DNA of 64,000 bases, taken from Solea solea. Its lineage: Eukaryota > Chordata > Actinopteri > Pleuronectiformes > Soleidae. Numbering within the stretch: position 1 is the stretch's first letter; every line of letters begins with the position of its first letter. Under the pieces are notes generated by a model. It did not search any database, was not told the DNA's origin, and saw only the letters and a list, made by a program, of their open reading frames with translations. A program made the translations under genes and the position numbers. Below are positions 53,769 through 64,000 of the stretch, piece after piece. Where the stretch lies: NCBI RefSeq assembly GCF_958295425.1, contig NC_081143.1:26868586-26932585 (forward strand), given 5' to 3'.

Positions 53769-56700
53769 ATGTTTTCACTCAGGCAGGAAAACATCTCCAC
53801 CTCCAACAAAGGAACCGTCAAATATGGGGAGCTCCTGGTGCTGGGGTAAGCTCACATCGCCACGGCAACAAGATTGAGTTTACGAACAGCCGGTTCCACT
53901 TTCCATTTTGGAATTATAAGTAGATTTAGAATTATAAGTAGATTTTGGAATTATAAATAGATTTTGGAATTATAAATAGATTTTGGAATTATAAGTAGAT
54001 TTTGGAATTATAAATACATTTGGAATTATAAGTAGATTTTGGAACTATAAGTAGATTTTGGAATTATAAGTATATTTTGGAACTATAAGTAGATTTGGAA
54101 TTATAAGTAGATTTAGAATTATAAGTAGATTTTGGAATTATAAGTAGATTTTGGAATTATAAGTAGATTTTGGAATTATAAGTAGATTTTGGAACTATAA
54201 GTACATTTGGAATTATAAATAGATTTTGGAATTATAAATACATTTGGAATTATAAGTAGATTTTGGAACTATAAGTAGATTTTGGAATTATAAGTAGATT
54301 TTGGAATATAAGTAGATTTAGAATTATAAGTAGATTTTGGAATTATAAGTAGATTTTGGAATTATAAGTAGATTTAGAATTATAAGTAGATTTTGGAATT
54401 ATAAGTAGATTTTGGAATTATAAGTAGATTTTGGAATTATAAATACATTTGGAATTATAAGTAGATTTCTGAATTATAAGTATATTTTGGAACTATAAGT
54501 AGATTTTGGAATTATAAATAGATTTTGGAATTATAAGTGGATTTTGGAATTATAAGTAGATTTAGAATTATAAGTAGATTTTGGAACTATAAGTAGATTT
54601 TGGAATTATAAGTAGATTTTGGAACTATAAGTTGATTTTGGAATTATAAGTAAAATTTGGAATTATAAGTAGATATAATAATCGATAAATTGCCCTGTCC
54701 TACTGCTCATTAAATTCAAATTAAAAAAATCCAAACATGAGGTTACGTATCATGTGGTGCAGCTCGGGGTCGGTTGGTCAGCGCTTGTGTAAGAACAGAA
54801 GTAGCTGTAACTTTATCTGAAAGGCAGGAAGTTTGCTCTTTTACCTAAAAGAATGGACTTGGTCTCTTAACTGGCCTCAGATGTTTGTCTGACCTGCGGC
54901 CGGCGACCTCTGGCTCTGGAGATAACAACAACAACAACAACGGCGTGTTTAAAAAGCTCCAGACTCTCGGCTTTCAGGAAGTTTCAGGGTGAAGCGTCAT
55001 GAGTCACAGTGAGAATGTGTGTTTTCTAACAGGCGTCCTGATGCCTCGGGAAGATAGTAACACGTGAAAGACACAAACAGACCGTGACCCACTGTGTCTC
55101 ACAGTCTGGACTGAAACTGACATTGCTTTGCTACTAGGTGTGCAGGAAACTGAAGTTTGTAAACCGCTCACTCTCCCACACCAAAGTCCATAGAGAAAAT
55201 CAGTGATTTTAACATCACAGCACACAGGAGTTGTTCAAATGTCTTATTTTAGTGACTTCAGTGTTTGAAATCCTTTGTTCAGATTGACCTCAGTGACACA
55301 AAGTGACCACACGAGGCAGCATTAGACCTGCAGCTCCTGTGTCCCCGTGAGCTAAAGTCACAGATTTTCTCTATGGACTTTAGTGTGGGGAGAGTGAGCA
55401 GTTAGTAAATCGACTAAAGTGTGTGTATAGAGTGTGTTTAAAGTGTGATTGCTTTGTGTCGCAGGTGTAACGGTTCTCTGCCGGGCGGCGACAAAGGAAG
55501 GAGGAAAAGTCGCCTTGCTCTGTGTCGCAGAAATAAAGCCAACGGGGTGAAACCGAGCACTGTCCACACGACCTGCACGCCACAGGCTGCCCAGGTAATA
55601 ACACGTCCATCCATACATTTCACTTTTCCACTATACAGTTGACTGTATAAGTAGATTTTGGAACTATAAGTAGAATTTTTAAGTCGCGCTCATGACTCTT
55701 CAGTGACGACACTCTCTGACCGATCAGTGGCCGGCAGTCTGTCGACGTCACATTTCAGTATCGGCTCAGCTCACTTGGAACCTGGTCAGAGCAGGTGGGA
55801 AATAGGCCATTATTCTCAACCTTAAGATACTTTCTAGAAAAAACAACAACTAGGCTACTTCTTCACTTTTATCATGTGATTGTGCAGCAGCAGCACAGGG
55901 AGCACCATGTTCCTTCAGACCTAAAGTGAAAAAAACATGATTAAACAGTCAGAGTTGAGCACAATTGAATGTGTGTGTGTGTGTGTGTGTTGCTTGTTCT
56001 TCAGGCCGTCAGCAACAAGGTGCAGCACAGCATCTCCTACACTCAGTCCAGGACTCAGACGGTGGTGGTGGAGTACACTCACGACAGCGACACCGACATG
56101 TTCCAGGTCCGTATCTCCCACGATGAAAACCTGAAACACAGACGTGACAGGTTTGTGTATCTCGATCACTTAGTCATGTGACAACAAAGCTGAGGCTGCG
56201 GCGGGCGGCGAGTGGAATGTTATTGTCAAACCGTCGTTAACCCTTCTGTTACCAATTTGGCACGCGCACGTCTCATCACCGTCACTCCGAGACCGTTGGT
56301 GATATCCAGAAAATTACGGACTGGCATAAGTAGATTTTGGAATTTGTAGATTTTTTTAATTGCGACGTAAGCGTGTTTTAAAAAAAAAAAATTATAAAAA
56401 TGATTTTCGTTTACTTTACCCATTCATAAGGATATATCGGCTGTGGAAAATGTGTGCCAAGACCACAGTGTATCGAGACCAAGACAAGACCAAGACTTTG
56501 CAGAATTTACACGTTGCGCTGTGTTTCCGTTTGGAGGTATTTATGCACATAAAGTCTTTGTGGTTCAGGTAACCAAATTTTATTATCGATGAGTTGGCTG
56601 ACATCTTCTCACGGCCTCTTCTCCTGTCACTCACGTGCACTTCTGTCGGGGGCGTGTGAAAGGGGGCGGGAGGGGTGACAGCCAAATGATAAATGAGTCA

Positions 56701-58739
56701 AGTTATTGGTTTGTACCCGAAGCAATACGATTTACACAAAATCACAGTAATGATATGAACAAGTTCATCCCAAAATGCACAGGCAATTTATTGATATCCC
56801 CACAGTTCTTGAAATAAAATCCCGAGTCTGCTTTGTCCGAGACCGAGACAAGACCCAGTAAAAATGCAGTCGATTCCGAGACGAGACCTTCAAAAAGTGG
56901 TCTCGAGACCAAGACTGATCTCGGGGTACTACAACACTAGTAAAAGGTTTGGGAAACACAACAACACAAAGACGGCGTTTTGAATTGTAGTTCTCCCAAA
57001 ACGTCGGTCTTCTGCGGCTCAAAAGAAGGAGCGGCTCAAAACTTTTGTGGATTTCTCCTGAGCTCGTTCTTGGGAGTTGTTTCGGTCGCCCTCTAGTGTT
57101 TACACGTCATTCAGTAAATCTACTCCCCGCAAGTTTTTGTACTCGACAAACTTACAACCGTTGCTAAACTTGGAGTGTTACATTGTAAACAGCGATAATT
57201 GAATATATGCACGTTGTCAGCCAAACATTCAGAGACGTCCGACAGTAGGTGTCTGCAGGAGTTACCAAGAGTATTTAGCGAGTATTTAAGAACTAAACCC
57301 CATTTGTATTTAAGGCCATGACTAATTTTCTCCTTCTGTGTGATCGCAGGTCGGACGCTCGGGGGAGAATCCCATCGACTTCGTGGTCACCGACGTCGTT
57401 CCCGGTGCTTATGGCCAGAACGCAGAGAGCTCGGCCGCTCAGAGCACGATTTCCCGCTTCGCCTGTCGCATCATCTGCCAGAGGAACCCGCCGTACTCGG
57501 TGCGGATCTACGCCGCAGGCTTCGACTCCCACAAGAACATCGTCCTCGGGGTAGGACGCCATGGAGCCGCTGGTCCTCACGCCTGTGCTCTGTCTGACAG
57601 TTTCTGTTGTTTTGTTGACTTTCACCACCGTTTACAGGAGAGGGCGGCCAAGTGGAGGCTGGAGGACGGCCAGATGGACGGACTGACCACCAACGGCGTT
57701 CTGGTGATGCACCCGCGCCACGGATTCAGCCGCGACTCGGGACCCGGCCTGTGGAGGGAAATCTCCGTTTGCGGCAACGTGTTCACGCTGCGTGAGACGA
57801 GATCGGCTCAGCAGAGGGGCAAGACGGTGAGTCCGACAGACGCACCGAGCAACTGCGATAAACATGCTAACATTTATTTAATTTTTGTTTTTTGTCATTA
57901 AGTGTTTTTTTTGTTTGTTTTTTTTTAAACGAATTAAAGTTCTCTTACTTTTCAGCTTCTTGAATGTGAATATTTCTGGTTTCTTTGCTGCAAATAACAA
58001 AGGTTTTCAAGTGCCGAAGTGTTTGACTTAAGATTTTAATGTCCTTTTTTTCTCGGTCATGTGATCTGTTTCTTAAGGATTGTGGGTGGGATTATTTTGG
58101 TTTCTTTGTCGTTCTCCGTGTTCTGACCAGTAACATCTCACTTGTCCTGTTGTTCCTCAGGTGTCCTCGGAGTCCAACGAGCTGGTGGACGGCTCGCTCA
58201 TCGACCTGTGCGGTGCCACCCTGCTGTGGCGGACAGCTGAGGGCCTGGCGCACACTCCCACCGTCAAACACCTGGAGGCGCTGCGGCAGGAGCTGAACGC
58301 CGGGCGTCCGCAGTGCCCCGTGGGCTTCAACACGCTGGCCTTCCCCAGCCTGAGCCGCAAAGACGTGCCGGACGAGAAGCAGCCGTGGGCGTACCTGCGC
58401 TGCGGCCACGTGCACGGCTACCACCGCTGGGGCGGGCGCCGCGACCCCGAGGTGGAGGCGGAGTGTCAGGAGAGAGAGTGCCCCATGTGCCGGGCGCGGG
58501 GCCCCTACAAGCCGCTGTGGCTGGGCTGCGAGGCGGGCTTCTACGTGGACGCAGAGTCCCCCACCCACGCCTTTGTCCCCTGCGGCCACGTCTGCTCGGA
58601 GAAGACGGCGGCGTACTGGAGTCAGATCCCGCTGCCACACGGCACGCACGCCTTCCACGCCGCCTGCCCGTTCTGTGTGCAGCCGCTGAGCGGAGACGTC
58701 GGCTACATCAGACTCATCTTCCAAAGCCCGCTGGACTAG
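53769..58739 (+). CDS. peli1: Pellino E3 ubiquitin-protein ligase 1, complete
   Basis: Pellino proteins ubiquitinate IRAK kinases and related partners in Toll-like and IL-1 receptor signalling. Coding exons: 53769-53845, 55465-55594, 56005-56106, 57350-57550, 57638-57826 and 58161-58739. All are in frame, giving 425 residues (human PELI1 418). N-terminal MFSLRQEN and YGELLVLG, then the FHA-like wing region including RKSRLAL, HSISYTQS, TDMFQVGRS, ENPIDFVVTD, TISRFACRIIC and RIYAAGFDS. The C-terminal RING-like region carries CGHVHGYH (314-321), CPMCR (340-344), CGHVCSEK (374-381) and CPFC (402-405), and ends FQSPLD. PELI1 over PELI2/3 rests on synteny with ugp2 and vps54. The exon 3 donor (cag|gtccgt) is weak, and a stronger one lies 44 bases downstream. 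A 0.79-kb minisatellite and a MITE copy sit in intron 1. Confidence 0.96.
53905..54690. repeat. 20-bp tandem array ('ttttggaattataagtagat') in peli1 intron 1
   Basis: About 39 units, some shortened to 16 by loss of 'tttg' or 'ttt' at the junction, starting 60 bases after the exon 1 donor. The same unit as at 25018-25310. Confidence 0.94.
55130..55410. repeat. Palindromic MITE-like element, copy 11, in peli1 intron 1
   Basis: Left arm 'gtgcaggaaactgaagtttg' to 'atagagaaaatcagtgattt', right arm 'gaccacacgaggcagcatta' to 'gactttagtgtggggagagt', with a shortened centre. The left outer edge is truncated. It ends about 55 bases before exon 2. Confidence 0.82.
56325..56945. repeat. Repeat cluster in peli1 intron 3
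   Basis: A solitary 'cataagtagattttggaa' unit (56325) is followed by a block bounded by 'caagaccacagtgtatcgag' (56457) and 'gtggtctcgagaccaagact' plus 'ctcggggtactacaacacta' (56937). The latter is a phrase of a common teleost DNA element. No ORF. Confidence 0.5.
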
Positions 58740-59823
58740 AGACGCTTGGACGTCTGCAACTTTCTTAACTTAATACGTTTTTTTTTTATATATTTATGAC
58801 TGTACGCTATGTTGACTTTATTATTTATTCCAGTACCTCTTCAGTCAGGTCTTTTTATTGTCTTGTAAATGAGAATTTAACAGCAGCCATTTTGTCCCTT
58901 CAGCTGATTATCTATTAATTCAGGGAATGTGTGTCTGACTGTTAAATTCCGATTTCCGACTACTACCGGAACGCACAGCAATGCCTGGGCTCTGTGGTGA
59001 AAAGTATGTGACCTTTTTTTTTTGGGGGGGGGGGGGGGGCAGTGTATGTTACCTTCAAATAAGACTGTTGAACTTGCAACGTTGTTGCTAGGCAATAGCA
59101 ATGACAGTTATCTGCAGATCATGTTCACGCAACGCAATAAGGACGGAGTGGAAATATATTCAATCGGGAGATGAAAGGCAAAGACACGACCAGATGCTAA
59201 ATTCTCTAAATTCTCGTTGCTCGCATCACTTACTCGAGTTGAAATATTTGAAAGTAAGCGGAAATATCGTGAAAGCTAATAAGCATTTAGAGTCTTCTGA
59301 TGGATCAGAAATGCAGGACAGAAGAAATGTAGATGTCTCTGCCTTTTTTTGCAATAACATCGCAATTCGTGAAATTTCCTCAACGTAACACATCTTGGTA
59401 AACATGATAAACACGACACTTCCTGCCACTGCACAAACGAACCCTGGCAACTGAGGCCACACCCCCCACACAGTCTGCTGACCAATCTGGAATCGGTCAT
59501 AGCTGTTAGTCATTATGTCTAAACTAACTATGTTAACACAAACTGATTAGAAACGACAATATCAGAGTGATGTATATCCCATTGGCTGATATGGAGGGGC
59601 CGGGCAGGGGGCGGGGGCAATCCATATGTTTTGCTTCACTTTTGGCAGGTGTCACGATGTCATCAATCTTAAGTCTATACCCTAATTCTGTTGCCTCTTT
59701 GATGACTAAATGTTTTTATTTTAAAACAAACTTCACATTGTAAAAAAACAACCAAAAAAAAACGCTTAGGTGCTGCTGTCATGTGACTTGAAATGTTTAC
59801 AATGACTGTAATTTATTTAACAA

Positions 59824-59829
59824 AATAAA
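59824..59829 (+). terminator. peli1: Candidate peli1 polyadenylation signal (AATAAA)
   Basis: Canonical hexamer 1.09 kb after the stop, in 'caaaataaaaagcacac'. The intervening 3' UTR contains ATTTA-type stretches (about 58790-58830) and a G-run at 59021-59039. Confidence 0.5.
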
Positions 59830-60344
59830 AAGCACACTGGAAACACAAGTGATTACAAATAGCCTACTCAAAAAAAAGTAGTATTTAAAGTATATAAATA
59901 GTATTTTCTCATAGGAATGCATTAAGGGTCTAAAAAAGTAATGTTTTGATACTTATGACTTTTATACAATTGCAGTTTAGGTTGTGTGGTGTTGTTTTTT
60001 TTTTAAAATGAACCTTTTCTGATTTTATAATGAGTGTGTATTGCGCCCTGTTAGACTCTAACTGAAGGTCCATGAAAATAATGACAAAAATCACGAAACA
60101 AACTCTCTTCCTGCTCACAAATCTCAACCTACACAGACATTTTTATATAAAAGCATTGCTGTGGTTGTTGTCTAACCCTGAGTGTTGTTTTCATTTTCAT
60201 ATGACTTGCGTGTTTTTCTTAAAATCAGGCAGAAGCGCAGAGTTCTAAACCGAACCTCCCACTGACTCTCATCAACTCGCATCCGTTTTTCACAAATTTA
60301 AACATGGGAGCTCCTGAAAGCCTCCTGACACTCACAAACCAACA

Positions 60345-60360
60345 ATTATATATATATATG

Positions 60361-60418
<58 letters not shown>

Positions 60419-60460
60419 CATATATATATATATATGTATGTATATATATATATATCTTTA
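60345..60460. repeat. (TA)n microsatellite
   Basis: About 50 TA units with 'tacatacata' and 'tgtatgta' interruptions, forming imperfect palindromes. Confidence 0.93.
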
Positions 60461-60659
60461 ACCGATTATTTTCAATATACTACATGCAAATTATAACAGA
60501 CCGGGATCATGGATGACTGGGATGTGTCAATGAGAGGGAGGGGGGAATTATGCCATCTAGTGGAAGTAGCGTGTGGTTCTTGCAGTTTGGCAGTCGGTGG
60601 TGTAATGACACCTGTGATCGGCAGGTGACAGCAGAGAGCGTCGGTACTGGAAACATACA

Positions 60660-60866
60660 CCCTCGCTGAAGAAGACGTTCCTGCCCCGCCTCCTCCGGCT
60701 CCTCGCGGTGCATGATGGTCAGGTAACCGGTGGTGGTGATATCCCTGTGCGCTGCTCTACTCCCGATTTCAGCTGCCGTTGCATCTCCGGTTCTCCTGTA
60801 ATGGTGAAGAGACGAAGCGGCGGCAGCAGCAGCAGCAGCGGCGGCGGCTGAGCTTCACTCACAGGT
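60660..60866 (+). promoter_or_regulatory. vps54: Candidate vps54 promoter and non-coding first exon with a uORF
   Basis: A GC-rich, CpG-containing stretch (ccccgcctcctccggctcct and beyond) leads into a possible non-coding exon ending at cactcacag|gtagct. It contains a complete upstream ORF, 60801-60851, encoding MVKRRSGGSSSSSGGG. The exon can splice to the acceptor before the true start codon (ttttttag, 62343-62349). Placement rests on composition and splice motifs only. Confidence 0.45.
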
Positions 60867-61464
60867 AGCTGTCGTCCCCCCGCAGACCCCCCTCTGTCCT
60901 GTGTGACAGAGACGAGCTAACCAGCTTGTCCGGCTGAGCCGCTAGCGTTAGCGAGCCTACGTGTAACCCCGCTGCACTCGCTCAGCTGTAACAACAACAT
61001 TAGCGTTGGCGCTAGCTTTCAGCGCAAGGGCCGTGGTTGTTTTGCACTTTTCTGAGCTCTGTCACCGACACCCGCTATCTTACCCGCGTCTGTTTTGGTT
61101 GTCGTGCGGCGTTGCCTTCACGTCCGACCCGGTGCGTTCAAAAGTTCAAACCGTTAGAAGCAACGATTACACCGGAGCTAGGCTAGGCTAGGATAGGCTA
61201 GGCTAAAGCTAGCTGGCTAGCGTCTGACAGCGATTATGTGATTTCAGATTAATTATGAATTGAGGTTGGCAAGCATGTGGACATGTACGTGATCACTTTA
61301 AAACATTTATAGCTGCATATTTCTGCGTTTAAACAACTTATTCCGATTATTTTAAGTCTGTTTTAGCTGTCATTTAAAATGTCTGCTGTCATTGAGGTAA
61401 ATAGTTTATCAAGTAATACAACTGTTCGTCGTCAGGCTGATAAATGGCATGCGTAATATAACTA

Positions 61465-61740
61465 GAGCTGCAACTAACGATTGCTTTCATAATTAATCTG
61501 TTGGTCATTTTCTTGATTAATAAAATACTTGTTCGGTTCGTAAAATGTCAACAAATGTTGATCAGTGTTTGTCAAATCTGGAAATGATGATTCTTTCAAA
61601 GGTCTTGTTTTGTGGCCATAAACCAAAAATAATTCAGTTTTAATGATTTCTTTGTTATATTAAATATTCACATTTAAGAAGCTGGAAAATCATAAAACCT
61701 GTTATTAAAAACAATCACACTGTTGCCCATTAACTTATTA
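61465..61740. mobile_element. 'attaatc' interspersed element in the presumed vps54 intron 1
   Basis: Contains 'agagctgcaactaacgattg', 'ttggtcattttcttgattaa' and 'aaatgttgatcagtgtttgt', the same family as at 41785 and 44325. Confidence 0.65.
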
Positions 61741-62379
61741 ATCTTAACTTATCAATCAGTCAGCCGTTGAAGACCCTAAATGTGGCCAGAATGTGATAAA
61801 AGTTGTAAATCTGACTGAAGTAGAAAACTGCTGCAGTTAAACACAGTCCATATAAAAAAAATACTTTCACTTCTGTTTTGATCTGCAGCAGAAAATAAAC
61901 TTCCTGTACTCGCTTATCTTTAAACAGATCAATGACTGTTGAAGTATTTAAGTCATACCAACCACTCACTCACTGATTTGTACTCCATGTAAATGAAATC
62001 TATGTTTCTGTAAGGCTGGGTGACATGGCTTATAAATAATGTATGTGAACCTATATCCTGAAAATACAATACAATACACTGTAAATACAAAATGTACATA
62101 TAATGTACTGTTTATGGTCTGTGTTACATGATCTTTAAATACACTTATTACCTATTTCTGTTCAGATATGCTTTATTTCTTTAAAGGATATTTACGTATG
62201 ATATTGATTATAAAGGTGGTCAAATTCTATATTTCTAGAATTTAAAAATAAAGAAGTGTTATTTAGTGACATTTTAAAGTTAAATTTTGGCAATTCCATG
62301 TATTTTTTATTTATTTAATATTTAAAAAATAAATGTATGTGTTTTTTAGCTGGCCTCATAGGAGGCGAGTCCCAATGCC

Positions 62380-64000
62380 ATGGCTTCCAGCCACGGCTCC
62401 TCCCTAGTGCCTCGTGGTGGAGGCCGAGATGGGATCTATCACAAGGAGCAGGATCCCTTGGCCCCTCGGCGCCGGCCCGTCCGCTCCCTGCCTGACGTCT
62501 GCCCCAAAGAGCCCACAGGTGAGACTAGTTTATTTTTAGTATTTTTTTTATGACTGTTTCATGTGTGTTGTTTATATAAATATATATTTTTTTATTGAAA
62601 ATGCACGACGAACACTGGGTTTGTCATTCTCACAACCTCATCATTGATGCTGTGTGGTCCCACAGGTGGGGGGCGGGGCTTGTGCGACGGCCCATCTGTG
62701 GTGGCGGAGCACGACCGATGGACGGTGTACAGCTCGAAGGTCAACCTCCCCGCCGCGCTGAACGACCCCCGGCTTGCCAAGAGGGAGTCTGACTTCTTCA
62801 CCAAAACGTGGGGGCTAGACTTCGCGGAGACGGAGGTGATGCCGTCGTTCTACCTGCCCAACATTGGCAGGGAGCACTTTGCAGCGTACCTGCAGGAGAC
62901 GGCTCAGGTAAGAAAAACAACAAACAAACGGCCACTCCCACTGACCCATACCATGTAAATGTACCACACTAGAACGTGAACAATGACCCTCACTGTTCAC
63001 ACAAAACATGGAGTGAATAAATTATCGGGACAAGAAAAGAAAATTGTGTCAGAAGAGAAGAACAGGTGGAGTCGGAGTCTAAATACTCTTTGCTTTATTG
63101 CATGAAAAAATAAAATAGATATGAGCAGTTTAACTACATAAAAACTAATTTTACCACGTGAAAAGAAAATAATGACTTAATTATGAATTTACTCCAAAAA
63201 AAGAAAGTAAGTAAATACAGTATATTCGAAAAATAACGTTACGTTACGATCCTCCTGTCAGTCTTTAGCTCTGCCCCAAAACACGTCAGTAACCAGTTTT
63301 ATTAACAGCACAATGTTGGTTTAATTTTAATGAATCTGTTTTTTATTCATGTAAATCTTTCATGTGTTTGTGCACATGGATACAAACCAACTAAGGCTGC
63401 AACGATTAAATGGTTAATTAATAGTTTAATCTTTTTTGTTTGTTTTTTAAATTAAAAGCAGTTTCTCAGATTTTTCAGCTTCTTAAATGTGAATATTTGC
63501 TGGTTTTTCTATTTTCTATTTTCCGGCTCAGCGCGGGTGTGTCAGGAATCCTGTTGGAGCTGTTTCGCCACCCTTTATGTTCTCTTTTGTTTTTGATCCA
63601 CTCAATTGTTTAAAGATCAGATTCACCCACGCAAACGTCCAACAGTTTACTTCCCAGGCTTCAAACAACAGTGTGTTTTGATAAGAAATGCAAGATAATA
63701 TCGTTCGAAAAGGATTGCCTGTCTTGTCTGTCTGTCAAAGACCGCTGTAACCTACCACAAAGACACAAAAACCAGTCACTAGTGAAGCGGATTAGTGGCT
63801 GTTTTTACAAGCCATGAAATACTTTCTGTCGGCTGCTTCTGCTCCGATTATTTCCTCCTCCAGTTTTCACAGTGACGTCTCAAAGACGGCGACAACAATA
63901 AAAGAGGAGGCATACGTTTGTCTCAGGTTCTTTAGCCTCAGCTTTGGCGCCACCCTCAGGTCATTTTCCAGTCGTAGAGTTTTTTTTTTCAACTGTGTCC
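62380..64000 (+). CDS. vps54: VPS54, GARP complex subunit, N-terminal part (runs off the window)
   Basis: VPS54 is the large subunit of the GARP complex that tethers endosome-derived vesicles at the trans-Golgi network. Two coding exons lie inside the window, 62380-62518 and 62666-62907, joined in phase 1, giving 127 residues. MASSHGSSLVPRGGGRDG, RPVRSLPDVCPKEPTG, WTVYSSKVNLPAALNDPRLA, KRESDFFTKTWGLDFAETEV and PSFYLPNIGREHF match the vertebrate VPS54 N-terminus almost residue for residue in places. The donor after 62907 is cag|gtaaga. No further exon is seen up to 64000, so the third coding exon must lie beyond the right edge. The start was chosen because MASSHxSS is the family N-terminus. 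The rest of the gene, if intact, must lie to the right, which makes the antisense exons at 48627-49499 anomalous. Confidence 0.93.
62910..64000. other. vps54: vps54 intron sequence to the window edge
   Basis: AT-rich unique sequence, a short 'aactaaggctgcaacgatta' element fragment at about 63388-63500, and no recognisable exon. Confidence 0.55.

Noticed and set aside
56360..56572. 70-codon ORF in peli1 intron 3
   Set aside because: It lies within an interspersed repeat block and is out of keeping with the Pellino frame.
58092..58724. 210-codon minus-strand ORF over the last peli1 exon
   Set aside because: It is antisense to a GC-rich coding exon with intact Pellino motifs and has no family resemblance.

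Overview
The window looks like nuclear DNA from a ray-finned fish, probably a percomorph teleost. It has intron-containing vertebrate genes with compact introns, very abundant CA/GT microsatellites, and several interspersed repeat types typical of teleosts. Gene order matches human 2p15-p14 as I recall it (OTX1, WDPCP, MDH1, UGP2, VPS54, PELI1). Two differences stand out: I find no WDPCP exons, and the VPS54/PELI1 end is rearranged. No prokaryotic, viral or transposon protein-coding gene is recognisable.

Layout. otx1 (682-3198, +) is complete in three coding exons. About 22 kb follows (3.2-25.6 kb) with no recognisable gene; it holds minisatellites, copies of a palindromic MITE-like element, and non-repetitive islands that could be otx1 regulatory DNA. 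mdh1 (28058-35792, +) has nine exons and encodes a 333-residue cytosolic malate dehydrogenase. Its stop is UGA followed by CUA, and the in-frame extension ends in Ser-Arg-Leu, a peroxisomal targeting signal. A candidate upstream alternative first exon lies at 25759-25812. ugp2 (39313-48201, +) has ten coding exons and encodes a 504-residue UDP-glucose pyrophosphorylase. peli1 (53769-58739, +) has six coding exons and encodes a 425-residue Pellino E3 ligase. vps54 starts at 62380 (+), and its first 127 codons lie in the window before the gene runs off the right edge.

The most unusual feature is between ugp2 and peli1. Three internal VPS54 exons (48627-49499) lie on the minus strand with intact frame and splice sites, although the start of vps54 is 13 kb away on the other strand. 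The fragment sits where the VPS54 3' end lies in mammals, tail to tail with UGP2. This suggests an inversion or duplication in this lineage that left part of the gene behind, or an assembly fault.

The genes are functionally separate: a head-development transcription factor, an NAD-linked redox enzyme, a nucleotide-sugar enzyme, an innate-immune ubiquitin ligase and a GARP tethering subunit. Their adjacency reflects old synteny. Candidate promoters with CCAAT, GC-box, ZNF143-like or CRE-like motifs, and splice-linked non-coding first exons, can be proposed for mdh1, ugp2, peli1 and vps54.
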